DNA of 64,000 nucleotides from an uncultured Bacteroidales bacterium (GTDB lineage Bacteria; Bacteroidota; Bacteroidia; Bacteroidales; F082). The position numbers and the translations under genes were made by a program. This document shows positions 53,216 to 61,402 of the stretch, in pieces. Each line of letters starts with the position of its first letter. Position 1 is the stretch's first letter. The DNA is taken from the NCBI GenBank assembly GCA_900315175.1, contig OMYA01000005.1:1-64000 (forward strand). Direction: 5' to 3'. Under the pieces are notes generated by a model. That model ran no database searches. It was not told the DNA's origin and worked only from the letters and a program-made list of their open reading frames with translations.

Positions 53216-53255
53216 CTATTAAGCTATTAAGCTATTAAGCTATTAACCTATTAAA
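53216..53255 (+). repeat. Five 8-nt tandem units (CTATTAAG) in the nfeD leader
   Basis: CTATTAAG three times, then CTATTAAC and CTATTAAA. They fill the leader between the promoter and ATG 53266. Related to 20584-20620. Confidence 0.75.
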
Positions 53256-53265
53256 CTAAATAATT

Positions 53266-53703
53266 ATGACTATCTGGCAAATTTGGCTTTTAATTGCTGC
53301 TGCGTTTGTGGTGATTGAGATCTTCACCGCGGGATTTGCAGTGGCTTGTTTCTCGGTAGGTTGCGTCTTCGGCGCTATCATGGCGGCATGCGACTTGTCG
53401 CTCACATGGCAGATTGTGGCATTCGCAGCGGGCACATTCCTCGCATTCGTGTTCATAAGGCCTTTCGTGATGAAATACATCGACAAGAGGACCAACGACA
53501 ACCACGTAAAAACCAATATGGACAACATTATTGGGAAGACTGCGGTGGTGACGGAACGCATCGAGGAGAACGGCTACGGCCGAGTGAAAATCGACGGCGA
53601 CGACTGGAAAGCGTTGACAGACAACGGAGCTTCAGCTGAAGTGGGCGAAAAAGTCGAGATTTTATCTTACGAAAGCATAGTGTTAACTGTTAAAAAACTA
53701 TAA
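53266..53703 (+). CDS. NfeD-family membrane protein
   Basis: 145 residues. Two or three hydrophobic helices (LLIAAAFVVIEIFTAGFAVA, IVAFAAGTFLAFVFI) followed by a small OB-fold domain (IIGKTAVVTERIEENGYGRV, then VKIDGDDWKAL). Short NfeD proteins pair with SPFH-domain proteins encoded next to them; here the stomatin gene begins 2 nt after the stop. Thought to organise membrane microdomains. Confidence 0.92.
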   Translation: MTIWQIWLLIAAAFVVIEIFTAGFAVACFSVGCVFGAIMAACDLSLTWQIVAFAAGTFLAFVFIRPFVMKYIDKRTNDNHVKTNMDNIIGKTAVVTERIEENGYGRVKIDGDDWKALTDNGASAEVGEKVEILSYESIVLTVKKL

Positions 53704-53705
53704 TC

Positions 53706-54674
53706 ATGATTTACGTAGTAATTGTTATTGCAGCGATTGTTATAATATTCGCTTTGGCAGGACTTCTGGTGGTCCCGCAGTCAGAGACAAGGGTAATCGA
53801 ACGTTTGGGCAAGTTCCATAAGGTGCTTCCGGCGGGCCTTAATATCATTTGGCCTATCATCGACCGTCCGAAAGTCATCACCACACGAAAAGTGGCTGAG
53901 GGTTATCAGGGACGCCAGGTGGTGCGCATGAGCGAGACCGCGAAAATCGACCTTCGCGAACAGGTCTACGACTTCCCGAAACAGAACGTAATCACCAAAG
54001 ACAACGTGACGACAGAAATCAACGCGTTGCTGTATTTCCAGATTGTCGACCCGGTGAAGTCGGTATACGAGATCGACAACCTGCCGAACGCCATCGAAAA
54101 GCTGACACAGACCACACTCCGTAACGTCATCGGCGAGCTTGAGCTCGATGAGACATTGACCTCGCGCGACACCATCAACGCCAAGCTGCGCACAGTGCTT
54201 GACGATGCCACAAACAAATGGGGCGTGAAGGTGAATCGCGTTGAGCTTCAAGACATTACACCTCCGGAGACAGTGCGTCAGGCGATGGAGAAGCAGATGC
54301 AGGCCGAGCGTAACCGTCGTGCCGAGATTTTGAAGGCCGAAGGAGAGAAACAGTCGGCAATTCTGAACTCTGAAGGTGAGAAGACATCAGCCATCAACAA
54401 GGCGGAGGCTGTGAAACAGTCGACATTGCTCGAGGCTGAAGGTGTCGCAAAGGCAAAAATCATGCAGGCTGAAGCCGAGGCTAAGGCGATTCAGCTGGTC
54501 GCAGACGCCATCAAGGCGACAAAGACCGATCCCGCATCGTATCTTTTGGCCACAAAATACATCGAAACTCTGAAGGAGATGACAAGCGGCAAGGATAACA
54601 AGACGGTTTATCTGCCGTATGAGGCAACGAATCTGCTTGGGAGTATTGGGGGAATTAAGGAGATTTTTAAGTAG
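53706..54674 (+). CDS. SPFH/stomatin-like protein (paraslipin type)
   Basis: 322 residues. One N-terminal membrane anchor (VVIVIAAIVIIFALAGLLVV), the SPFH domain (VPQSETRVIERLGKFHKVLP, TKDNVTTEINALLYFQIVDP), then a long Ala/Glu/Lys-rich coiled coil and a hydrophobic C-terminal end. It forms oligomeric rings in membrane microdomains together with NfeD, its operon partner. Confidence 0.93.
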   Translation: MIYVVIVIAAIVIIFALAGLLVVPQSETRVIERLGKFHKVLPAGLNIIWPIIDRPKVITTRKVAEGYQGRQVVRMSETAKIDLREQVYDFPKQNVITKDNVTTEINALLYFQIVDPVKSVYEIDNLPNAIEKLTQTTLRNVIGELELDETLTSRDTINAKLRTVLDDATNKWGVKVNRVELQDITPPETVRQAMEKQMQAERNRRAEILKAEGEKQSAILNSEGEKTSAINKAEAVKQSTLLEAEGVAKAKIMQAEAEAKAIQLVADAIKATKTDPASYLLATKYIETLKEMTSGKDNKTVYLPYEATNLLGSIGGIKEIFK

Positions 54675-54683
54675 TTTACCGTT

Positions 54684-54735
54684 TACTGTTTATGGTGCAG
54701 AGTTTAGAGGAGTTTAAAAGTTTAGAGTTTATGAG
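54684..54735 (+). repeat. Degenerate repeats (GTTTAGAG) before the deacylase gene
   Basis: AGAGTTTAGAGGAGTTTAAAAG, closely like 4873-4930 and ending in the same GAGTGAGATT. The apparent first 13 codons of the frame (from 54692) are repeat sequence. Confidence 0.6.
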
Positions 54736-55246
54736 TGAGATTGATCATGAGATGTCGGATAGACAGAAAAAAGTTGTTGACACGCTGAATGAGCTGGGAA
54801 TTCCGTTTCAGTTGATATTCCATCCACCGCTGCCGACGATAGAGGATGCATTGGCTTATTGGGGCAAGTTCGAATGGACACACTGCAAGAACCTGTTCTT
54901 CAGAAATCACAAGGGAAACCGCCATTATCTGGTGATTTTCGACTGCATGCAACAGCTCGCAATTCATGACCTGGAACATCGTCTGAAGCAAGGCAAGCTG
55001 AGTTTTGCGTCGGAGGCACGCATGGATAAATATCTCGGTCTGAAACCGGGCAGCGTCTCCCCTTTTGGCATCATCAACGACGTGGAGCATCATGTGTATC
55101 TTTATCTCGACAAAAACTTGCTTGACAAAGAGTATATCAGCTTCCATCCCAACGACAACACCGGCACTTGCGTCATCAAGACAACTGATTTGGTGAAGTT
55201 TTTGGATGCGATGGGAAACGGATATGAGTTTATTGAGTTGTATTAG
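54731..55246 (+). CDS. Prolyl-tRNA deacylase-like (YbaK/ProX) protein
   Basis: 171 residues, a stand-alone editing domain that hydrolyses mischarged tRNA, as in PrdX/ProXp-ala. Conserved parts: VVDTLNELGIPFQLIFHPP, TIEDALAYWGK, KNLFFRNHKGNRHYLVIFD, GLKPGSVSPFGIIND and YISFHPNDNTGTCVI. A start at 54731 is chosen because the frame upstream is tandem repeat; 54752 (MSDRQKKVV) is also possible. No promoter is evident, so it may be read from nfeD. Confidence 0.9.
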   Translation: MSEIDHEMSDRQKKVVDTLNELGIPFQLIFHPPLPTIEDALAYWGKFEWTHCKNLFFRNHKGNRHYLVIFDCMQQLAIHDLEHRLKQGKLSFASEARMDKYLGLKPGSVSPFGIINDVEHHVYLYLDKNLLDKEYISFHPNDNTGTCVIKTTDLVKFLDAMGNGYEFIELY

Positions 55247-55274
55247 TTAAGTTAGAAGTTAGAAGTTAGAAGTT
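55247..55274 (+). repeat. 7-nt tandem repeat (AAGTTAG)
   Basis: About four units of AGTTAGA between the deacylase stop and the arginine deiminase promoter. Confidence 0.6.
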
Positions 55275-55301
55275 TTTTTGTTTGGGTTTGAAAAAAAGTT
55301 G

Positions 55302-55309
55302 TAATTTTG
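55302..55309 (+). promoter_or_regulatory. Promoter -7 box TAATTTTG for arginine deiminase
   Basis: Has TTTG at about 55281 as the upstream element; it lies 23 nt before ATG 55332 and rules out the start at 55314. Confidence 0.65.
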
Positions 55310-55331
55310 CAACTTGATTAAAAATTATTTT

Positions 55332-56573
55332 ATGGATTATTTTCGACGTGTAAAACCTTGTGTTGAATCAGAGATTGGTAAACTAGATTATGTCATTTTG
55401 CATGCTCCGGGCAAGGAGATTGAGCACATGACACCGGAAAACGCCCACAAATTCCTTTTCAGTGACATTTTAAACTATCGTGAAGCATATGAGAACTACA
55501 AAGACTTTGAAGGAAGTCTGCGTAAGGTTGCTAATATGTTGACTTTCAAGGATTTGTTAATTGATATTTTAAAAGACAGAGAAGTCAAGGAAAGCCTTGT
55601 CGACAGGATTTGTGCAAGGGAAAATCTGCCGTATATGGCAGAGCTTCTTTGTAGTTTTGACGTTGAAAAGCTGGCTACGACACTCATCGAAGGCTATGAC
55701 AATGAGAGCCTTAAGGAACGTTACATCTTCCCTCCTATCCCGAATCTTTTCTTCATGAGAGACGCTGCGTTCACTATGTATAACAACGTGATGATCAGCA
55801 AGATGGCTACAGATGTGCGTGACCGTGAGACCATGCTTTGGACTGCCATTTTCCAGCACTCGAGAATTATTGATGTTGAAGGCATCAACCCTATAAACCG
55901 TTACAGCATGAATGGAGCTGGCTCTGTTGAAGGCGGCGACGTTGAGATTGCACGTCACGACATCATTCTTAGCGGATGCGGTTCGAGAACGAGCAATGAA
56001 GGTGTCAAAGCGCTGCTCGAGCACCTCAGAAGCCTCGGCGGTGTACGTCATCTCATTACCCAGCAGCTGCCATACGAACCAGAGTCGTTCATCCATCTCG
56101 ACATGGTGTTCACTTTCCTCGACAAAGACCGCTGCATGGCATATAAGCCGGTAATTATGAGCGATAATTTCAAGACCATCCACTACGAGGTGAACGGTTA
56201 CGAATATACAAGAGTTTATGAAGAAAACAACCTCGTGGAGGCTTTGGGCAAGCTTGGAATGACGCTTGACCCTATCTTCTGTGGCGGTGGCGACGATTAC
56301 TTCGGACCACGCGAGCAATGGCACAGCGGTGCTAATTTCTTCGCTTTCGCTCCTGGCAAAGTTTTAGGCTACGCAAGAAACTACAATACAATTGAGGCCT
56401 TGAACCAAAACGGTTTCGAGGTGCTGAAAGCCGCTGATGTGGCATCAGGGAAAGTCAGTGTTGATGACTACAAACGTTGTGTCGTGGCATTCGAGGGCAA
56501 CGAGCTCTCGCGCGGTGGCGGTGGCGCCCGATGCATGACGATGCCGTTAGTGAGACAGTCAGTGGATTGGTAA
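55332..56573 (+). CDS. arcA: Arginine deiminase
   Basis: 413 residues. Hydrolyses arginine to citrulline and ammonia. The catalytic set is complete: PNLFFMRDAAFTMYNNVMIS, EGGDVEIARHDIILSGC, HLDMVFTFLDKDRCMAY, and the nucleophilic Cys near the end in GGGGARCMTMPLVR. No ornithine carbamoyltransferase, carbamate kinase or arginine/ornithine antiporter is close, so the rest of the pathway is elsewhere or missing. It has its own promoter. The convergent malY-like gene ends 7 nt after it. Confidence 0.95.
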   Translation: MDYFRRVKPCVESEIGKLDYVILHAPGKEIEHMTPENAHKFLFSDILNYREAYENYKDFEGSLRKVANMLTFKDLLIDILKDREVKESLVDRICARENLPYMAELLCSFDVEKLATTLIEGYDNESLKERYIFPPIPNLFFMRDAAFTMYNNVMISKMATDVRDRETMLWTAIFQHSRIIDVEGINPINRYSMNGAGSVEGGDVEIARHDIILSGCGSRTSNEGVKALLEHLRSLGGVRHLITQQLPYEPESFIHLDMVFTFLDKDRCMAYKPVIMSDNFKTIHYEVNGYEYTRVYEENNLVEALGKLGMTLDPIFCGGGDDYFGPREQWHSGANFFAFAPGKVLGYARNYNTIEALNQNGFEVLKAADVASGKVSVDDYKRCVVAFEGNELSRGGGGARCMTMPLVRQSVDW

Positions 56574-56580
56574 TCCGGTA

Positions 56581-57741
56581 TTAAAATACAGATTTTATTC
56601 TCTTCATCGCTTCTTCCACGACGCTTCGTGGACAGGCGAGGTTTATCCTCAGGCATTGCTCGCCTTGCTTGCCGAATTCCTTGCCATTGTTCAAACCCAG
56701 TCCGGCCTCAAATATCATTTTGTGGTTAAGAGCCTGGTTGTCAAGGTTATAAGCAGAGAAATCAAGCCAAAGCATATATGTGGCTTGGGCTTTGTGCACC
56801 CTCACTTTCGGAAGATTATTATGGATGAAATCAACCACATAGTCGACATTCCCCTTGATGTATTGAAGCAGCTGTTGCAGCCATTCCTCGCCCTGTTCCA
56901 TCGCTGTCTTCGTGGCGATCTTGCCAAATATATTACCCAAATTGATTTCTGTACTGTCGACAAAATCAACGTATTTCTTGCGTAATTCTTCGTTTGCGAT
57001 GATGATGGTTGATGTCGCCATTCCTGCGAGGTTGAACGTCTTGCTTGCGGCATGCGCTGTGATGCAATGTTGTTCAAAATCCTTGCATACGCTGGCAAAA
57101 GGCACATGTTTGAAACCAGGCAGAACAAGGTCGCAATGAATTTCGTCGGAGAACACAAGGACATTATTCTTCAAACAGATATCGCCTAATTTCTTAAGTT
57201 CGTCTTTTGTCCAGCATCTTCCCACCGGGTTGTGAGGATTGCTGAGTATCAGCATTTTAGCGGTCTTCGCTTGTTTTTCCAATAAATCATAATCCATTTT
57301 GAAGCCGTCATCGGTGTCAATCAAAGGGTTGGGGACGAGTTTGCGGTTATGGCTTTCCACGGCATGGAAAAATGGCGGATAGACAGGTGGTTGGATGATG
57401 ACCTCATCACCTTCTTGGGTCAAGCCCATGACAGCCATATTGAATGCTGCTACAACGCCTGGGGTGTAAGTCATCCATTCCGTCTGCACATCCCATCCGT
57501 GGCGGCGATGGATCCAGTTGGCGATGGCCTGAAAATAAGCGTCTTCGCGGAAGGTATAGCCGTAAACATCATATTTTGCACGCTCAATCACAGCGTTTCT
57601 GATGAAATCCGGAGTGCGGAAATCCATGTCGGCAACCCACATCGGGATGACATCAGCCTTACCGAAAATCTTGTCTCTCAAGTCGTATTTGACGCTTTCT
57701 GTGCCTGCGCGATTTATTATTTCGTCGAAATTATACTTCAT
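56581..57741 (-). CDS. MalY/PatB-type aminotransferase (cystathionine beta-lyase)
   Basis: 386 residues, PLP fold type I of the MalY/PatB group, which cleaves cystathionine to homocysteine. VIPMWVADMDFRTPDFI, YTPGVVAAFNMAVMGLTQEGD, LSNPHNPVGRCWTKDEL, VFSDEIHCDLVLPGF, the PLP Lys in HAASKTFNLAGMATS, and LRINLACPRSVVEEAM at the end. Promoters for this gene and the TonB receptor overlap in the 62-nt divergent gap. Confidence 0.92.
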   Translation of the reverse strand: MKYNFDEIINRAGTESVKYDLRDKIFGKADVIPMWVADMDFRTPDFIRNAVIERAKYDVYGYTFREDAYFQAIANWIHRRHGWDVQTEWMTYTPGVVAAFNMAVMGLTQEGDEVIIQPPVYPPFFHAVESHNRKLVPNPLIDTDDGFKMDYDLLEKQAKTAKMLILSNPHNPVGRCWTKDELKKLGDICLKNNVLVFSDEIHCDLVLPGFKHVPFASVCKDFEQHCITAHAASKTFNLAGMATSTIIIANEELRKKYVDFVDSTEINLGNIFGKIATKTAMEQGEEWLQQLLQYIKGNVDYVVDFIHNNLPKVRVHKAQATYMLWLDFSAYNLDNQALNHKMIFEAGLGLNNGKEFGKQGEQCLRINLACPRSVVEEAMKRIKSVF

Positions 57742-57757
57742 ATTAAATATTTTTGGG

Positions 57758-57765
57758 CAAAATTA
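57758..57765 (-). promoter_or_regulatory. Promoter -7 box TAATTTTG for the malY-like gene
   Basis: The minus-strand box lies 17 nt before ATG 57741 and interleaves with the TonB receptor promoter. Confidence 0.6.
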
Positions 57766-57777
57766 CAAAAAAAAGTG

Positions 57778-57785
57778 TATCTTTG
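57778..57785 (+). promoter_or_regulatory. Promoter -7 box TATCTTTG for the TonB receptor
   Basis: Has TTTG 22 nt upstream (57752-57755). It excludes the start at 57753. Confidence 0.65.
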
Positions 57786-57803
57786 CAGCCCAATTTTAAC
57801 TTT

Positions 57804-60131
57804 ATGAAAAAAACATATATTTTATTGATTATGATACTTTTAGCCTCTTTGGGCGCTTATGCACAATCGGGTATTTTTGGAGTTATAAAGGACGAAGATA
57901 CAGGTGAGGTGCTTGTCGGGGCTGCTGTTTATAACGATTCGTTGCAAAAAGGAACCATAACGAATTACGACGGTTATTACGATTTACAACTTAATCCGGG
58001 AAAATATAAGATTCGTTTTTCATATCTTGGCTACACTACAATTGAGCAGGTGATTGTTATTGATAATTCGCGTAAACGATTGAATATCAATATGAAAGTA
58101 GAATCACAGATGCTTGAAGGCGTTGTTGTCACCAGCGAGAAACAGGATGCCAATGTGCGTGAGCTTGCCATGAGTGTCCAAAAGTTGGAGATCAGGAGGA
58201 TCAAGAGGATACCGGCGCTTATGGGGGAAGTCGACGTCATCAAGGCGATACAGCTGCTTCCGGGTGTTCAGGCGGCGTCGGAAGGTTCGTCAGGATTCAG
58301 CGTTCGTGGCGGTGCTCCCGACCAGAACCTCATCACTCTTGACGACGCTCCTGTTTATAACGCATCGCATTTTCTGGGATTTTTCTCAATTTTCAACAAT
58401 GATGTGGTGAAAGACGCCACATTATATAAAGGTGATATTCCAGCCAGTTATGACAGCCGATTGTCGTCAGTGCTTGATGTCAGGACTATTGACGAAATAC
58501 CAGACCGTTTCACAATGACGGGAGGTGTAGGCATTCTCACAAGCCGCCTCATGCTCGACATGCCTTTCAACAAACAGCGCACATCGGTGATGCTCGCCGG
58601 GCGTGTCACCTACGGAGGCCTCTTGACACCATATATTTTTCAGAAACTGAAAGACACACGTTTGTATTTCTATGACCTGAATGGAAAGATAACGCACGTT
58701 TTCAACGAAAACAACCGACTGTTTGTATCTATGTATAAAGGATATGACAGGATTGGCATGGTCAATATGATGAACATCGGATACGGAAACACTACTTCTA
58801 CAATTCGTTGGAACCACATCTTCACCGACAAGCTGACCTCAAATCTGTCGCTGCTTTACACCAAATATCAGTACGACATTGACGTGATGATGAACCCGTA
58901 CGACTTTTCCATCAAGGCAGGTATCAACGACCTTACCGGAAAATATGACTTCACTTGGCTGATAAACGATAAAATCACCTCAAAGTTCGGTGTGTCAATG
59001 ACTTATCATAAGTATAACCAAGGTGAATTACACGACAGAACGGGTGTCGTATCGCAGTTTTTAGGCATCAGTGAAAGTGAAAAAGTATATCGCAGAGCTA
59101 TTGAATCGGCGTTGTATTATAGTCACGACCACAACATAACTCCTTTCTTGTCAGTGAGATACGGCTTGCGTTTGTCGATGTATCAAAACATCGGGCCTGA
59201 GACTTTATATCTTTTCGACGAGAATTACAACTTCTACGATTCCACGATTTATGGCAAAGGTGAGATTTTCAACACTGAGGTCAATCTGGAGCCACGTCTT
59301 GCGATGATGTACCGATTGGGTGCCACATCATCGGTAAAGGCTTCATACTCAAGGACTGTGCAGTATGCGCAGCTCGCTACCAACGCTACAGGTGGACTAC
59401 CGTTTGACGTGTGGTTTCCGACCAATCCGAACATAAAACCTCAGAAATGCGACCAGTTTGCAGTGGGTTATTTCCGTAATTTCCGTGGTAACGACATCGA
59501 GACGTCTGTTGAATTGTTTTACAAAAAGCTTTCTGATGTGATAGATTTCGTTGACGACGCTTCATTCTATGGCAACCTTTTGATTGACGGCGAGGTGCGT
59601 GTCGGAAATGGCCGTTCTTATGGCGCTGAGTTTCTTGTAAGAAAGAACTATGGCAAGCTCACGGGCTGGATTGCTTACACCTACAGCCGCTCATTCAGAA
59701 CGGTACCAGGTATCAGTCATGACGAGGAATACCGCTCGCCATACGATCGTCCGCATTGTATAAGCATCGTGGTAAACTATGAATTCAGCGACAGATTCAA
59801 CGCTTCGGCCAACTGGATTTACAACACGGGACAGCCAATCACCTATCCTTATGGGAAATACACCGACCACGGCTCGACATATGCCATTTATAACGGATAC
59901 CGCAATCAGAGCCGTTATCCCGACTATCACCGTCTCGACCTTTCGGCGACCTGGAAGGGTAAGAAACACAAACGCTGGCAAGGCGAGTGGAATGTGTCTG
60001 TTTACAATGTTTACGGACGTCACAACACTTGGGCTGTGATTTTCACACCTGGTGAGAACAATACTTTGGAGACAAAACAGATGTACCTTTTCTCTGTAAT
60101 TCCATCAATATCATATAATTTCAAATATTAA
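57804..60131 (+). CDS. TonB-dependent receptor with carboxypeptidase-like regulatory domain
   Basis: 775-residue outer-membrane receptor. A signal peptide (MKKTYILLIMILLASLGAYA) precedes an N-terminal CarboxypepD_reg-like domain (GVIKDEDTGEVLVGAAVY), the plug (PALMGEVDVIKAIQLLPGVQ, SVRGGAPDQNLITLDDAPVY) and a beta-barrel. It lacks the SusD partner of polysaccharide systems and is paired instead with a DUF4249 lipoprotein gene 4 nt downstream. The ligand is unknown. Confidence 0.93.
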   Translation: MKKTYILLIMILLASLGAYAQSGIFGVIKDEDTGEVLVGAAVYNDSLQKGTITNYDGYYDLQLNPGKYKIRFSYLGYTTIEQVIVIDNSRKRLNINMKVESQMLEGVVVTSEKQDANVRELAMSVQKLEIRRIKRIPALMGEVDVIKAIQLLPGVQAASEGSSGFSVRGGAPDQNLITLDDAPVYNASHFLGFFSIFNNDVVKDATLYKGDIPASYDSRLSSVLDVRTIDEIPDRFTMTGGVGILTSRLMLDMPFNKQRTSVMLAGRVTYGGLLTPYIFQKLKDTRLYFYDLNGKITHVFNENNRLFVSMYKGYDRIGMVNMMNIGYGNTTSTIRWNHIFTDKLTSNLSLLYTKYQYDIDVMMNPYDFSIKAGINDLTGKYDFTWLINDKITSKFGVSMTYHKYNQGELHDRTGVVSQFLGISESEKVYRRAIESALYYSHDHNITPFLSVRYGLRLSMYQNIGPETLYLFDENYNFYDSTIYGKGEIFNTEVNLEPRLAMMYRLGATSSVKASYSRTVQYAQLATNATGGLPFDVWFPTNPNIKPQKCDQFAVGYFRNFRGNDIETSVELFYKKLSDVIDFVDDASFYGNLLIDGEVRVGNGRSYGAEFLVRKNYGKLTGWIAYTYSRSFRTVPGISHDEEYRSPYDRPHCISIVVNYEFSDRFNASANWIYNTGQPITYPYGKYTDHGSTYAIYNGYRNQSRYPDYHRLDLSATWKGKKHKRWQGEWNVSVYNVYGRHNTWAVIFTPGENNTLETKQMYLFSVIPSISYNFKY

Positions 60132-60135
60132 AGAC

Positions 60136-61005
60136 ATGAAAAAGATTATAATCATAGCATTAGCTTTGTTTTCGTTGACAGCTTGCACTGAGAAAATTAG
60201 GATTACACCTCAGGACGGCGAACAGCTCGTTGGTGTAAGTGGTTCAGTTACAGATGAATACAAGAAACAAGAAGTCATATTGAGTCGTACGATGCCGTTT
60301 TATGGGGGCGAGCCTGAAATGATATCCAACGCCATGGTTTATGTTGTTGACGGCACCGACACCATGTGGTATGAGGAGACGGAAAAACCAGGTTATTACT
60401 TGTCTGTCAATGAGTTCGCCGGACAAATCGGTCACACTTATCATCTTTCGATAGATTTCACGGATGACAAAGGCAGCCATCATTTCTTTTCAGAATCAAC
60501 CATGAAGGAAAATGTGGAATGTGTCGACTCAATTCGCATCAAGCCGTGGGTTTTCAATGACTTGCATGACGACAATTTTCTTGGTGTTTACCCGTATTTC
60601 CAGACCACCGACGATCCTAAGACGTATTACATGACGCGAGTCAAAATCAACAATAGGGATGTTGGCGGTGACACACTCACCAAGTGCCAGATATTTGAGA
60701 CTTATGGCTTTGCGGGCATTTATTTCAACGGTCCTCTCATGGTTATGATTGCCGGTGAGTTTCCTATCGACGGCCTTGACCAGCGCGACAGTCTTGAGGT
60801 ATTGCACAAGGGTGACACTGTTACCATGGATTTATGGTCGATTCCGAGGGATTATGCCCACTATATTTCAGAAATTGCTGCAAGCACCGGCACCAATCCT
60901 ATGATGGGGACCCCTTCAAATGTGAGTACAAATATCTGTCCCGAAGGTGAGGCAGTAGGCTGTTTCCATGCCTCTTCAGTGCGTCATGGTTCTGTAATTT
61001 ATTGA
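60136..61005 (+). CDS. DUF4249 family lipoprotein
   Basis: 289 residues with a lipoprotein signal (LFSLTACTEK), so probably at the outer membrane. DUF4249 proteins are made together with this kind of TonB receptor and are thought to be surface partners: VGVSGSVTDEYKKQEVILSR, NAMVYVVDGTDTMWYE, and the end GEAVGCFHASSVRHGSVIY. 4 nt after the receptor stop. The 90 nt that follow hold the tRNA promoter. Confidence 0.88.
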   Translation: MKKIIIIALALFSLTACTEKIRITPQDGEQLVGVSGSVTDEYKKQEVILSRTMPFYGGEPEMISNAMVYVVDGTDTMWYEETEKPGYYLSVNEFAGQIGHTYHLSIDFTDDKGSHHFFSESTMKENVECVDSIRIKPWVFNDLHDDNFLGVYPYFQTTDDPKTYYMTRVKINNRDVGGDTLTKCQIFETYGFAGIYFNGPLMVMIAGEFPIDGLDQRDSLEVLHKGDTVTMDLWSIPRDYAHYISEIAASTGTNPMMGTPSNVSTNICPEGEAVGCFHASSVRHGSVIY

Positions 61006-61071
61006 TTTTTAAATCATTAAGACCTTTAAAAATTTTTTAATAAAAATTGTTGGAGATTACGGAAAAAGTAG

Positions 61072-61079
61072 TAATTTTG
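61072..61079 (+). promoter_or_regulatory. Promoter -7 box TAATTTTG for tRNA-Tyr
   Basis: It ends 16 nt before the tRNA, with TTG about 21 nt upstream. Confidence 0.65.
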
Positions 61080-61095
61080 CAACGCAAAAATCCTC

Positions 61096-61177
61096 GGGGG
61101 AGTCGCATAGCGGCAATTGCAACAGACTGTAAATCTGTCCTCGGATGAGTTCGGTGGTTCGAGTCCACCCTCCCCCA
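61096..61177 (+). tRNA. tRNA-Tyr (anticodon GTA)
   Basis: 82 nt. The acceptor GGGGGAG pairs with CTCCCCC. Anticodon loop CTGTAAA between CAGA and TCTG; a long variable arm typical of bacterial tRNA-Tyr; T arm GGTGGTTCGAGTCCACC. CCA is not encoded. Confidence 0.95.
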
Positions 61178-61221
61178 CAAAAAAAATTCACATTTTTTGG
61201 ATAACCAATAAAAAAATGTTG

Positions 61222-61229
61222 TAATTTTG
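61222..61229 (+). promoter_or_regulatory. Promoter -7 box TAATTTTG for tRNA-Arg
   Basis: It ends 17 nt before the tRNA, with TTTG at 61196-61199. The tRNA genes thus have separate promoters. Confidence 0.65.
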
Positions 61230-61246
61230 CAGCGCGAAAACGCAAT

Positions 61247-61320
61247 GGACTAGTAGCTCAATTGGATAGAGTCCCTGACTACGGATCAGGCGGTTGTGGG
61301 TTCGACTCCCGCCTAGTTCA
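61247..61320 (+). tRNA. tRNA-Arg (anticodon ACG)
   Basis: 74 nt. GGACTAG pairs with CTAGTTC. Anticodon stem CCTGA/TCAGG with loop CTACGGA; T arm GTGGGTTCGACTCCCGC. CCA is not encoded. Confidence 0.95.
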
Positions 61321-61322
61321 CA

Positions 61323-61350
61323 AAAAAAGCCAGCATCAGCTGGCTTTTTT
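61323..61350 (+). terminator. Terminator after tRNA-Arg
   Basis: AAAAAAGCCAGC, loop ATCA, GCTGGCTTTTTT. Confidence 0.85.
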
Positions 61351-61372
61351 AGTTTATAAAGCAAATCCATCT

Positions 61373-61402
61373 AATGGCTAATGGCTAACAGCTAATGGCT
61401 AA
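61373..61402. repeat. 7-nt tandem repeat (CTAATGG) at the end of sbcC
   Basis: CTAATGGCTAATGGCTAACAG on the plus strand; on the minus strand ATTAGCCATTAG gives the final Ile-Ser-His and the TAG of sbcC. Same unit as 44347-44376. Confidence 0.7.

Noticed and set aside
55569..56324. Open frame of 251 codons antisense to arginine deiminase
   Set aside because: The arcA frame carries all catalytic residues; the antisense frame shows no family features.
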